Positions 1 through 10,981 of a stretch of 64,000 nucleotides of DNA are shown here, one piece after another. The stretch comes from Niveomyces insectorum RCEF 264 (taxonomy: Eukaryota > Ascomycota > Sordariomycetes > Hypocreales > Cordycipitaceae): positions 1,899,313-1,963,312 of the forward strand of contig AZHD01000002.1 of NCBI GenBank assembly GCA_001636815.1, in the 5' to 3' direction. A program made the translations under genes and the position numbers. The stretch's first letter is position 1. The number at the start of each line of letters is the position of its first letter. The notes below the pieces were generated by a model, which saw only the letters and a program-made list of their open reading frames with translations, did not search any database and was not told the origin of the DNA.

Positions 1-558
1 CGTGCCTTCGGTGAAGACAATGTGGCCGTCGTGGCCGCACTGCTTGAACGCGTCCAGGATCTGCGGCGTGTCGTCCGCGGTGCCCGCATCGCTCTCGTCC
101 TCGTCCGCGCTGCCCGCCAGCGCGTCCGTATCGCGCGCGCCCACTCTATTGGTGGCGGTGTTGGCAGACGGCTTCGCTGTCCTGGCGCGCGCTGCCCGTG
201 ACAGCGCAGCCACGCGGGCGGCCGATGCGGCGGCCTTCAGGGCGGAGGACGCTGCCTCGTCTCTGTTGTAATGACGCGCCTCGTTGCTTCCCGGCTCTGG
301 CCGCGGATACACCTCGTTCAGAACAACCGGCGTGGCCGTGGGCAGACTGTCTAGGCTTCCTGTGGTTGTCGTCTCCGCCGCTACAGGGTTTCCGTGGGCC
401 ATGTCAGCACCCGACTCCACCACGTGTGGCAGGGACCGGCGCCGGGCGGCCGCTGCTGCTGCACCGCCCGGCGTTACGGTGCATGTGTTGCCGACCCGGT
501 ATACCGCGGCGAGGGTCGTTGATGACCCTAGGAGGGCCACAAATAGCGTAGTAACATG
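1..558 (-). CDS. GH28 polygalacturonase-like enzyme, 3' part outside window
   Basis: The reading frame opens at an ATG (558-556) and runs without a stop off the left edge, giving the first 186 residues. Residues 1-19 form a secretion signal. A CTVTP motif follows at about residue 27, and the visible part ends in DDTPQILDAFKQCGHDG, the usual N-terminal block of fungal exopolygalacturonase and rhamnogalacturonase type GH28 enzymes; the two cysteines normally pair. The catalytic aspartates and the parallel beta-helix lie outside the window. The oddity is about 135 residues of Ala-, Thr- and Arg-rich low-complexity sequence between CTVTP and DDTP, where known members have only a short linker. The likely role is secreted breakdown of pectin backbone. 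The family is fairly sure, substrate and mode of attack are not. A spliced-out part of the insert is possible but no good donor and acceptor pair stands out. Confidence 0.65.
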
Positions 559-1904
559 CATTTTTTATTTGGCAACCTTCCGTCAAGCCGTCTTTCGCCT
601 TTTTCCTTACTTCGTGGTCCGGACTCTGTCGAGCTTTATCACCGAAATTGATGATCCAAAGCCTTTCGTCGAGGGCACGAGCTTAGTGTTTTGATAATCG
701 GTCACCTCAAGAAATGGATAAATGGCTTCCAGTGAACACGATAATAGAAAAGTCGAGAAGTTCGTTAGTCGAACTGAAAAGCCAGTAGGAACAACGCCAG
801 CGACGTGATGTGCAAAAAAAAAGGACCCCAGCCTTGAAGAAGAAAAACAAAGGCAGCAGCATCGAAAGACACACCGAAAGATGATAGATGATATCCGTGA
901 GTTAAACACTTCTCTTCATTAATTATCCCTCTTTTCACCCTCCTTTTCCCCATACTTTGCTATATTACACGCCTCCTCGGAACACGACAAGCGGGTCAGC
1001 AAGAATAGTATGAAGGGAGCCTGCCCTTTTCCCCATGCTATCGGCCTCCCTCCCTCCCCCATGTTGCTTTTACCATTCTCTATATTGCCGGGGAATTCTT
1101 GTCTTGTATATAGGGGCTTGCTGTCGTGCTTTACAACGAAAACGAAAGACGAAGACAGACACTGATAATAATAATAAAAACCAGGGCCAAAGTAAGTAGG
1201 GGTCAGGCCCATCATTGGTGGCTTAATTGCGAACACAGGGGGCCACAAGGAAATAGAAAGAAATTTGTGCGAAAAGGAAGAAGACGAGGGGAAGCGGATA
1301 TCGTCTTTTGGGGGGGACGGTTCGAAAGTGCTTTTCGGCTGATTTGCCGTCTCGTTGAGAGGCGAGCGCAATTTGCTGCATCTTTTCGCATACAAGCAGA
1401 ATTCATTTGCATAGACATATGATTCTCAAGCATATATTGATTTTTTTTCCTCCCTTTTTTTTGATCCTCCTTCCCCTCGCCCTCCGCTGTTACAATCCAT
1501 GTTTCTCACATAGAAACCGAGCACTTTACAGACTTGGCTGCGATGCATGTGCAAAAAAAAGGGGAGAAATCTCCGATGAAAACCATTTTGCGTGAACAAG
1601 CATGGTCTCGGCAGTTTCCCATGCGCAGCCTTTTGGCTGGCTATGATGCGTTGCTTCTTTCTCTATCGTATCCTATTGAGCGTGTCTCGTCTGGTAATGT
1701 AGACGGTCTTGAATTCCAAGAACTATGTACTGAACGTAATACAACATAAATGAATGCAAAAAAGGTATCCAAACCGCTTTTGTTTTGCACCATAACTCAT
1801 TATCATTGTCTCGCTGAAAACATTATCAGGGGGTTGGCCCTGCCCTTCCTCTTAGGACTGACAACCATCCCACCTCTCTCTATAAACCCGACAAAAAAAA
1901 CCCC
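559..1904. other. Intergenic region, 1.35 kb
   Basis: Low-GC sequence with T-rich stretches (about 1440-1490, 1910-1945) lies between the start of the GH28 gene and the stop of the Ser/Arg-rich gene. Both genes are on the minus strand, so this holds the GH28 promoter and the 3' end of the upstream gene. I see no supportable gene or RNA in it. Confidence 0.6.
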
Positions 1905-4900
1905 TTACTCCCATTTTTTCCATTCCTCTACCAATTTTTTGTTTTCGATGCCGTCCGGCGGCGCCGTCTTTGGCAGGCTGTTGATTCGTTCCGTGATGCT
2001 CAACGCGATCGCGTCGCGTTCTCGCAACTTCTGTTCGAGGTACGCCTTGTCGTTGGTCTGGCAGGCTCGCAGGAAAATGTCCCGCATGCGGGGCGAATAC
2101 AGGTGGCACGCCGCATTCGGCATCTCCTTGGGTTCCTTGTAGAAGTCGCCGGCGATCGCGCGGTAGGTGTTCACGTGGGGAAAGACGGCCTCGTCGAAGC
2201 ACTCCTGGCAGACCACAAAGTCGGGCAGCGACCGCATACAGTACCACTTTCGGCCCCACACAGGAATGTCGCGCTTGCACTCCTCAAACCGACTCAAGTC
2301 CAGCAGCTGGTTGATCAGTTCGTTTCGGTCGGTTGGCGCATTGGTGGCGGCAGCCGCGTTGTTGACGGTCTCTAGCACGTCGATGTACTTCCACAGCCGC
2401 CGCCGATCTGGCTCGTAGTACAACACGCATACGTTTGTGGTAACGTGCCGATGCGGATATTCGTCTTCAAATATGCCTTTGAGCTTCGGGAACAAAACCT
2501 CAATGGCGGTCACGCATTGTTCACAGGTCGTAAGCTTGACGATCGGCAGGGCGGTGACCGGATCCTGGATCGTACACCAACGGCCTGCGACACGCGTGGG
2601 CCCCGAACAAGGGAAGGGGACCTGCTCGATTCTGCTGAACAAGGTCCTGAGGAGGCTCAAGGTAGGCAGCTGCCACGCTTTGGTGAAGAACAAAGCAACG
2701 GCATACCAGTGAATTGTGCCAAACGTGCATCGTGTCCTTCTGTTTGGGTCGTAAACCGGGGCAGAGACGAACTCGTTGCTGTATGGAGTCCGGGCAAATG
2801 CGGCGTCAAAGCACGTCGGACAGACGAAAAAATCGTCGAATGGCTTGAGCGTAAGCCAATCACGGTAATTGGCACTAAAATGCTGCCGGGGACATTCTGG
2901 CAAAGCCTGAATGCGCCCGTGGTAGGCATCTTCGGCGTAACGTCGGTAGATAGGCGCAATGACTTTTCGTGCCGTTCCCTCTAGGGGTGCCTGGTTGCCA
3001 GAGGTAGCCGGCTCCTGTTTCCTAACCGAAGGAGATTGTTCAGGCTTCACGGGACGCCCGTCTACGGAACCGCTACCGGGCAGATTCACGTAAAAGGCTG
3101 GTGATCGAGATGGCTGAGAGGCGGTGGGGCTGTGCCCGAGGGGTCCCGAGCCTCGAGCCGGGTTAGACGGTAGCGACGAGCGAACATGCAGCGTGTCAAC
3201 AGGCGATGGGCGTCGCTCGTGGCGGCTTTCGCCCCTCTTTCTCACCGAGCCAGTCCGAGCCGGAATGGGCATAGGAAGAGAAACGGGGATAGGCATAGGC
3301 AACGTTGCTGCACGTGACTGTAAAGGAACTTGTTGCGGAGGCGGATGCGAAAAACTACTGTTGACGGGACTGGCGGCAGGGTTGTGGACAACGTTGGGAA
3401 ACTGAGAACGCATGCGAGGTCCACGTGGCCTTTCTCCCTCCGGAACCCTGGTTCGGCTTTCTGGCGACGAAGAGGTTGACGAGGAAGACCCTGGGCGCCT
3501 GCTTTCTTGCTTTCTCCGCTCTTCACGCGGTGCTTTGGGCGGAGACGACGATCTGTACTTCAGTGATTCTTTTGGTAGGGGGCTCACCGGACCAAAGAAC
3601 CGCTTCTGCGACTGCCTGGGTGTAACGATGGGCGTGGTGGCACCAGATCTGTGCCGTCCATCGCCGCCCACGGTAATACCTGGTGACCTTGAGGCGTCAG
3701 AACTGGTTATCTTGCTCGCAAAATAGCCTTCGTCTGTATACGTTGGTCTTTCGCGGTCTTCATGTTTCCGGCGCAACGGCGAGCTGGCCAATTTGCGGCT
3801 ATAGTTTTCATCTGACGAGTAACCATTGTCTGGGCGTATAAACGATTCTCTGCGTTTGCTGGAAATCGAGTCTCGCCGGGTAGGTTGTTGCCGGTCACGG
3901 TCTTGATTGTAGGTGCGGCGATCTCGGTCGCGGTCACGGTCGCGGTCACGGTCACGGCTGCCGTCGCGATTGCGATTTCGTTCCCGCTCGCGGTCACGGT
4001 CTCGCTGCGGCGAAGAGGGTTGTATGTCGGATCGCGCAGAGGGAGGAGAGGTCCTGCGACCTTTGGCAGGAGGCGAAGGTGGGTTCCGGCCGACACGAGA
4101 ACCCGCCGTATCGTCGCGTGAGGAGTGTTTGACAGAGGGCGTCCTCGAGGGTCCGTCTGCCGTGGAAAACTGACCGGAGCGCCGTCTCTGAGTCGGGTCC
4201 GCCGAAAGTGCAGTTCGGTCCGGACGATCGTGCGCTCTCCTGTCGTCGTGTGAGGGTCGGTTGTCACCAGATCGTGCGCGGCCGGTAGAGGCCGAGATGC
4301 CCGATATGCTACCAGACTCCTGGTGGCGGTAGGCACGATCGCGCCCCTGAGTAGCGTGCTTGACAAAAGTCGGGGATAAAAAACCGTTATCCCTGTGGCT
4401 AGAACTGTCGCCTAGGCGGTCACGGGAACTACGCCGCTGACGATCGCTTGAGTCTCTCTCGGTGTTTGTCGAAGGTCGTGTCCGGCTGAAGCTCGAGGAT
4501 TTTTCCGGCCCCGGCTCCAGCTCCGTGTCAATCCGCGGAAGTTCGTGATGGCTTTTTCGCCTCTCGGAAGTCGGTCGCGCATTGGAAGAAAATGATACCG
4601 GCTTGGTCGCTGCCGCCGCTGCTGCTGCCGCTGCTACCGACAACGCGGCGGTTGCGCTGCTGGTTCTAGCCGTATCACTTGAGGCTCTCTGGGTGCCAAA
4701 AGCACCAGGGGAGCTGGCCGCATCATTCACCGAGCTGCCGATGGTTGAAGGCTCCGAAACAACGGACGCGGCGTCTATACGCGGCACAACATACTTCCGA
4801 CACGTGTTCTCGGAATAGGTGCCATTTTTGTCTCCAGACCTAGTTCGATGCCTAGTCGTGTCATCACGTCCAAAGCCTCCACCGAACGCCGGAGCGGTTG

Positions 4901-5469
4901 GGGTGGAAGGCGAGTCTGTCGGGGTAATTGTAGAAATGGTGGGTGTCGACGCTGTAGGCGAAGCGGCTGCAGCAGCAGCAGCAACCGAGCTGACCGTGGC
5001 TTCATCCTCCTCGCCCGTTCCGGCAACGGCTTTGGAAAGGATGACAAACCGTCGCTCGGGATTCTCCGCGATCTCGATTAGGATGGGTGTCTGGTCGATC
5101 TCGCCGTTGCTCGTGCTCTCTTTATCGTATTCGCTCGACGAATCGAAAGGAAACGGCTGGTGCTCCCTAGCTAGAGAGTCAAACTCGTCTTCAACAAACG
5201 CGCAAAGAGGATTGCCCCGCCGTCTGCCATGTTTATAGGTCTGGGACACCCGGACCGGATCGCGTCGCGCAGCATTTTCGGCGTGCGCCGGGTTGTAATG
5301 GTGTCTGCTTAAGAAAAGCCTTGTCAGCCATACTTTTTGTTCCCATGATTTGTTTTTTTACATACAATGGGCAAGACAGAGAAAAAAAAAACACATCTTA
5401 CTGTTGAGTGTAGTTTGTTTTGTGGTGTTCGTATGGCGGGCGGCGAACGTCAGCGAATCTGTTGGCCAT
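1905..5469 (-). CDS. Large Ser/Arg-rich protein with Cys-rich C-terminal domain
   Basis: Two exons: 5469-5402 and 5304-1905, with a 97-base intron (donor GTAAGA, branch GCTGAC, acceptor CAG). The long exon alone has no ATG before about residue 660, so an upstream exon is required. The 23-codon first exon supplies one in the right phase and gives MANRFADVRRPPYEHHK as N-terminus. The product is 1,155 residues. Residues 30-70 look conserved (RRRGNPLCAFVEDEFD). Residues 100-800 are disordered, rich in Ser, Arg and Pro, with an RD-repeat near residue 470 as in splicing-related SR proteins. From about residue 815 to the end is a folded-looking region with many cysteines, including two related CxxCFD modules near residues 850 and 1053. 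I recall such proteins in Sordariomycetes annotated as Ser/Arg-related nuclear matrix proteins, with no known function. A nuclear RNA-linked role is only an inference. Confidence 0.8.
3918..4008 (-). repeat. Hexanucleotide repeat coding Arg-Asp/Arg-Glu dipeptides
   Basis: Imperfect tandem units of CGGTCA/CGGTCG (plus strand) encode alternating Arg and Asp or Glu residues on the minus strand, around residue 470 of the Ser/Arg-rich protein. Such coding repeats are prone to length change between strains. Confidence 0.7.
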
Positions 5470-8400
5470 TCTTTTGCTCGTTTGAAGTCCAGTGCAAAAC
5501 GGTTCAAAACGCGGCGAAGGCGGACATGGCGCGAGGAACAGCCGTTGTCGAGCAAGCAGAATGGGTTGTTCGGACGCTGTTGTATATTGTATTGTAGGTA
5601 GAGACGACTACTCGCGCCGGTTGGTTGTTGTCTCAGTCTTCGTCCGAAGCTGAATGCGAGCGACTGGCGCGCGCGTTGCGGCGCAAACCAGCTTCCAGGA
5701 CAACAAAATTGAAAGTAGAATAAGACTGGAAGGTCGCAGGAGTTAACACGGCCCCCCAAAAGCGCAAACGATCTAGCAAAAACAAGAGGAAACAAAGTAA
5801 GTGCAACGCAAGGTGGCGACTTGAAAGAACCACAACCTTGGGGCGGAAGAGAAGCCGATCAGAGAGAATCAGAGGTCGAGGCAAAGCAGACTAGAAACAA
5901 AACAACAGAAAAGAACGAAGGCCGTGGACAGCCTGGAGTAAGACGACCGTAGTGGATCGAAGATGCCAAGCGACGTCGTGCTTAAGACGGAGGGAGGAGG
6001 AGACGGGGAAGAGGGGGGGGACACAGGCATAGAGAGAGTGGAGGGGCGCGAAGGGGGGGAGATAAAGAGAACGGGCCAGCCTTGTATCGGGTTTGCTCGC
6101 TCTGGTCTGGTCCCCGTCCAGCAGCAGGGATTCTTCGATGTCCTGCGCGGCCAGGCCGCCCACCCACACGAGTAAAGAGGCTCAGACGAGGAGGAGTAGC
6201 GGGATGAGCGAAGCGGGACCAGGGTCCAGCCCAGTAAACAGACAAGGGGTGGTTGTGGAAGATATCTAAGTACTTCTCGTATTGTTCTGCCTAGTCAGTT
6301 GATGGAGAATGAAATAAGGGAAAGAAAAAAAAGAAAAAAAAAGAAAAAAAAAGAAAAAAACTGAACGTGCTGTGGCTTACCCATTGGCTTAGCAACGTCG
6401 TGCAAGAGGATTCCATTCCACCGTTGGCCCGTCTCCACGAGTGTGTATGTTCTGCATTCGTGTCCAGGCTCTAGTCGCCCGGCGAGTCTGTCCGGAGTAC
6501 AAACGTCGCAATGCAAGCTTGGGTCGCAGAACACAAGTCCGGACCCCGTTCTTTGTACTCTGTGCTCCCGTTACTGGCTTGCCGTCTCATGCAGGATTTT
6601 GACGGCTAGCAGAAACCGGCTTTTTTGCCCTTTTTTCTGGCGTTGCTCATTTTACCCTGCAGCTGCGTGCTGGCAACCATGGCCGCCCATGCTTGGGACC
6701 TACTCCATAGATAGATTGTTCAGCTCGCCTTCATGCTTCCACAAGAGGCCGAGCTAATCCTTTTTCTGTTCGGTATCCTGCATGCGTTGGACAAAAGGGC
6801 GAACCAGAAACAACGCAAAAGAAATAGAGGTTTTGGTTCGCCCGACGAGGAGAGAGAAAGCAACGACACGGGCTTTGTTGCTGGCCCGTCCCTGTTACAA
6901 CGGATTGAGCGGCAGTGGTCAAAACTCGACCGTGTTGTTTCCGGTGTGCGATGGAGACCCGTCGTTCGTGTTGGATGGTGATGCCGACGTGAAAGTGTGG
7001 AATTTGAGTCGCCGGCCCCATCGCCAGATGGTGGATGTAATTACTGTACATATAAGTGGCTCTTGAGGCTCTGCGTGGTAGCGGGAAGGTGCGAGCGGTA
7101 TTGCTCTCTATAACTCCCCAATATGGAAAGAGCAACCATAGCCACAAGGCTCCGTATTCCACACTCTATAACCCGACAAACTACATATCGCTTATAGACC
7201 GCCTTTCTCACTTGTCCACGCGAAATTGTTTGTCTTTCTTGACTATTGACATATTTTCCAAGTTTGAAAGGTGAGTAGTACGCAACAGAAATTGTGCATT
7301 GACTTGCCATGCCTGGTGACGTGGCACGATAGAAAAGTCTGCTTCACGGACCATTCGAAGTTCAGGCTTTCAAAGGTTCTTGATGAATCACAATCACACC
7401 TTTCAACATATTGACAGGTGACATGATGGGAAAGATGATATGGGCGCCCCATTCTGAGAACCGGTTTCCGTGTAGAGTCAGTCGAGGACGGCGCAAAGAA
7501 GCTGACCTACCTTTGGCGGCCTAAACACACGCGGCCGCGGTGCAAATGTAGAACCTCTGCAGGAAGAAGTTGCGGAAACAAGTACAGGCTTTTTTTCGGC
7601 CGTACTTCTTGACATAGTTCCTGGTGTGACGAGTCTCTTCGGTTGAGACAAATAGGAAGCGGTCCTTTTGGTTCTTCAAATTGTCTTGCTAGATTCTTGA
7701 TTTTACATTTTGGATCTAGCCGCGAACAGAATGAGCGGTGAAAACATTCAACAAACAAAAACGACTACCGACAAAATGTGCCCGAGGCTGTGGCCCTGCG
7801 GTTTCATGGTTGCTCGAACGCTGGACGGGAAGCAAAGTCGCCGGTATACGCTCCGAGTGGTTCGGCGCCCTCAACCGTGACACGAGCGATACGAACGATT
7901 TGATGAAGGTGAAGCTTTAACCCTTTCTATGACGGTGTGGCAAAGTCCGGGCGTTTGTGTTTCTTTGACAGAGGGGGCGGTGAACTTGTTACTGTCCGCC
8001 GGACGTGTAACCATAGCATCGGTCGTCCTTCGCTTACCTGCCCGTCTTGCTTCGTCCCTCATTATACTTGAGACCCTCTGAGGGTACCGTGAAATCCGTG
8101 GTGGCTTTAGCATCTGATGTTGCGCTATAAGACGTAACGATCACGAGGTAAACCAAGGCCAGAAAGGATCGAGACGGTGCCCTAGATAGAGCATTGGACA
8201 GGATTTGAGAGCCAGCCCCCTCCGATCGCTACAGCCCACGTTCCGCGGGCTTTCTCTTTGCGCCCCTGCTCCCTCACCGGTATTCTTGTTTAGGCCAGTT
8301 GTGCGATCGGCAAGCGAAAAAGGCATGACGTGGCACAGCGTGCTACTCGCGGGAGTCAAACAGCAATTGAACAGAACAGACCGAAGCAGGATCGGGCCTT

Positions 8401-9066
8401 AAAAAAAAGGCGGAAATTGTGGCTCAAGGCATTCCTTGGGCGTGCTTGAACCCTCACCGAGCATGTGCTGACACCCAAGGCGTTCTTTTTCTGACATGAG
8501 AACAAGAGAATGTGTGGCTTTTTTGCTACTTCTTAGTATTGATTTTTTTACATGGCACGTCTGCTCTGTCTTTGCTACCATGCGCACAACGTTGCGTCGT
8601 ATGCATCCTTTCTATCGAATGGGACCCGGGCAGACCTGTTCTAGAAGCTCTGCTTGTATGCGTGGCGTACGGGACCGCCCGCCCAGTTGATGTTGCCCAG
8701 CGAGGCTGTGTAGGTGGCGACAGCCTTTGTTTTATATCAAGACGCCCTCGAGCTAAGTTTCAACAGACCACCATTTTACCTTGCAGCCCCGTACAGCGTT
8801 AGGCTACGCAGAGATTGCTGAACGATGGGTCAACCTGCGCCGGCGACGGTCAAAGCAATTCCGTTGCGTAAAGCCTTTTTGGCGGGAGAGAGACGACGGA
8901 CGAATTCGTAGGTTTTTTGTTGTTGTTGTTTTCCAGGTAAAAATTGCTTTGCGCCAGTGTATGCCTCTATACTATTACAAACAAATTGTACATTATGACA
9001 GTAAAATAAATGGCACGTCAGTACTAGACTCCGCGATGGGCTGCGTTGGCCGCTGCAGAGACCCTG
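5470..9066. other. 3.6-kb region without a supportable gene
   Basis: Only short open frames without conserved sequence are present. The first part should be the promoter and leader of the Ser/Arg-rich gene. An A-rich microsatellite sits at 6320-6360. A GC-rich patch at about 6100-6250 looks somewhat coding on the minus strand, but I could not join it to a start or a splice-consistent gene. I saw no tRNA, 5S rRNA or snRNA signature by eye. Confidence 0.5.
6320..6360. repeat. A-rich microsatellite (A8-9 G units)
   Basis: Four to five units of eight or nine A residues followed by G lie in intergenic DNA. It is a simple-sequence tract with no further meaning visible. Confidence 0.8.
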
Positions 9067-9585
9067 TCAGTCCTCCAAAAACTCTTCAATGTCCTTGTCC
9101 TCTTCGTCTGCCTGTGCGTCCGCCAGCTGCTGCTCGTGCGCCGCCAGCAGCTGCCGCAGCATCCGGCGCTGCCGCCGCCGGGCGGTCTTGCCCCAGTCCG
9201 TAGCCGCGCGGGCACCGGTCGCCGTACCCTTGCCTGCACCCTCGTCGTCGTCTTCATCCTCGTCGTCGTCGTCGTCGTCGTCGTCTTCGTCGGGTATCAG
9301 CTTCGCCGCGGCCGAGGTGCCGCGCAGGTCGTTGGCCGACAGGGGTGCCTTCTTGCCCGCGGCGACCGCGGCCGCCTCCTCTGCGAGGTCGGCCTCGTCG
9401 GACTCGTGCTGGCGCATCTGCACGCGCGCACCGAGCTTGATGATGTAGGGCCGCAGCAGCATGTAGGCGCCGGCGACGGCGATGAGGCGGATCCACTGCT
9501 GGGCGCTGAGGCTGCTGAAGGAGGTGGCGAGGTTGGTGCTGAAGCGGTCGCGCACGGTCGTGATGAGATCGGTGAAGCCGGCCAT
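9067..9585 (-). CDS. PGA2: PGA2 homolog, ER protein-trafficking membrane protein
   Basis: A single exon encodes 172 residues. An in-frame extension of 53 codons exists upstream but begins at a non-ATG codon for most of its length and is T/C-rich leader; the ATG at 9585 matches the usual family N-terminus (MAGFTDLITTVRDRF). One membrane segment lies at about residues 30-50 (RLIAVAGAYMLLRPYI), followed by a charged region (KLGARVQMRQHE) typical of the family, a run of Asp/Glu near residues 100-120, and a basic, coiled-coil-like C-terminus. In yeast, Pga2 is an essential ER/nuclear-envelope protein needed for maturation of Gas1 and alkaline phosphatase. The function here is inferred from that. 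It is divergent from CENP-S with 582 bases between the starts. Confidence 0.8.
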   Translation of the reverse strand: MAGFTDLITTVRDRFSTNLATSFSSLSAQQWIRLIAVAGAYMLLRPYIIKLGARVQMRQHESDEADLAEEAAAVAAGKKAPLSANDLRGTSAAAKLIPDEDDDDDDDDEDEDDDEGAGKGTATGARAATDWGKTARRRQRRMLRQLLAAHEQQLADAQADEEDKDIEEFLED

Positions 9586-10167
9586 GGCGGGTAGGAGGGA
9601 GGGAGGAAGATGAGGTATATGTCGGTACGAAAAAGGAGAAAAAGGAAGAAAATCCAACGTGGAAAGGAAAGGCCTTTCTTCAAGTTTACAGTCTTCCTGG
9701 AAAGCCAATGCCAGACTTTTCTCTTGTGACAAGCACTGTTGCAAAACTAGGAAAAAAAGGCTTCAAGAATAATCGTGGATTGTGAGCACAAGCAAGACAG
9801 GCCGGTTTGTTCGGGGAAAGAATTTGGCATACATTGCAAGCTCAAAAAGAAAAAAGGTTAAGAAACCTAGAAAAAACCCGCAATCGACAACATTGCGATT
9901 GGCTTAGCGCCTTTGCCGTCGAAGCTTCGCTGTAGATTACTACTGTACGTGATCGGCTTCGGGTGGCCCGGCCGGCTGGGATCGCCACTAATGACAAACC
10001 CGCGGAGTTGCGTCTGGGCTAGAGCGCGCCTCCCCCCCCTGTGCTGCGCGTGTTCCCGTCACTGAAACCAACGCGGCCCCCCGCCCTAACAGTTGCCCCC
10101 CCTCGTCAGGGCGCGTTTTGGGGCGTACGCTTTGCACCTTGACATACGACAGCCAAGCAAACAAGCC
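9586..10167. promoter_or_regulatory. Divergent promoter region, PGA2 / CENP-S
   Basis: This 582-base segment separates two start codons pointing away from each other, so it must hold both promoters. Purine- and pyrimidine-rich tracts flank a GC-rich patch at about 9950-10090. No specific factor site can be called by eye. Confidence 0.55.
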
Positions 10168-10622
10168 ATGGCCAGTCAAGACGAGCAGGAGGTTAGCAAA
10201 ACGTGGATTGTTTTGACTTGTGTTTTCTTGGGTATTGCCGCTGACTTCATGCAGCTCAAAGCGGCCCTCTGGTCGGCCGTCAGCGATATGGTCGACCAGG
10301 AGTCCATCAAGCAGAACCGGAATGCCACGCCGCAGTTCATCGGCGCGCTGGTCGACATGGTGTGGGCGCAACTTGGTAGGCGTTTGCTTGTGCTGACGAT
10401 CACACCACCAACCCATCATGAGCGGCGCTCTGCTCACTGTTCTGTTCAGAAACCGTCGCGTCCGACCTGAAAAGCTTCAGCCGCCACGCCGGCCGCTCGA
10501 CCGTCACCACCGACGACGTGCTGCTGCTGGGCCGGCGCAACGACGACCTGCACGACATTCTCAAAGAGCTCGTGGACGAGCTCAAGGCGGAGCGCGTGAA
10601 GAAGGGCAAACAAAAAGCCTGA
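10168..10622 (+). CDS. MHF1: CENP-S / MHF1 histone-fold protein
   Basis: Three exons: 10168-10191, 10255-10375 and 10450-10622, encoding 105 residues. The spliced protein reads LKAALWSAV, then NATPQFIGALVDMVWAQL, then SFSRHAGRSTVTTDDVLLLGRR, the histone-fold signature of CENP-S. The family partner is CENP-X/MHF2; together they bind DNA at kinetochores and aid the FANCM/Mph1 helicase in fork repair. The first intron (10192-10254, 63 bases, weak donor GTTAGC, good branch GCTGAC and acceptor CAG) has no stop and keeps the frame, so gene finders would read through it and insert 21 hydrophobic residues into helix 1. The second intron is conventional. An upstream in-frame ATG at 10093 exists, but the ATG at 10168 gives the family-like N-terminus. 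Confidence 0.88.
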
Positions 10623-10981
10623 GTGCGGATGGGGTACGCTGGGAAGCAATGGGACGTAGTACGTGGTGGCTGATTTGACCCGAGGCAAATCGACGTCACG
10701 ATTGATGTGTTTTATGATCCTTCCTTGACATCTTTACAAAAAAAAAAAACCAAGTGTGCAGTACTCATGCAGCTGCAGCTGGGTCGTCTCGTTTTCGTTT
10801 AGGCATTTTCATGCCACTCGGGATGCGCATAGGGTATTGGGGTATTATTGCATTTAAGATATGTGCCTGTGCAAGGCTATCCTCCTTTACTGGACGGTCA
10901 AAATGTCCGTTATCAATCCAAACGCCGTCATAATGAAAGCTTCCCGCAAAAGTGGTTCCTTTTACATACCATAGACACCTT
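10623..10981. other. Intergenic region between convergent genes
   Basis: This 359-base segment lies between the stop codons of the CENP-S gene and the membrane-protein gene and should hold both 3' ends. A short minus-strand frame here (10765-11055) is not supported. A run of eleven A residues lies near 10737. Confidence 0.55.

Noticed and set aside
5305..5365. Alternative first intron for the Ser/Arg-rich gene using donor GTATGT at 5365
   Set aside because: It gives the wrong phase and no in-frame ATG after a stop at 5400; the donor at 5401 gives an ATG-started exon in phase.
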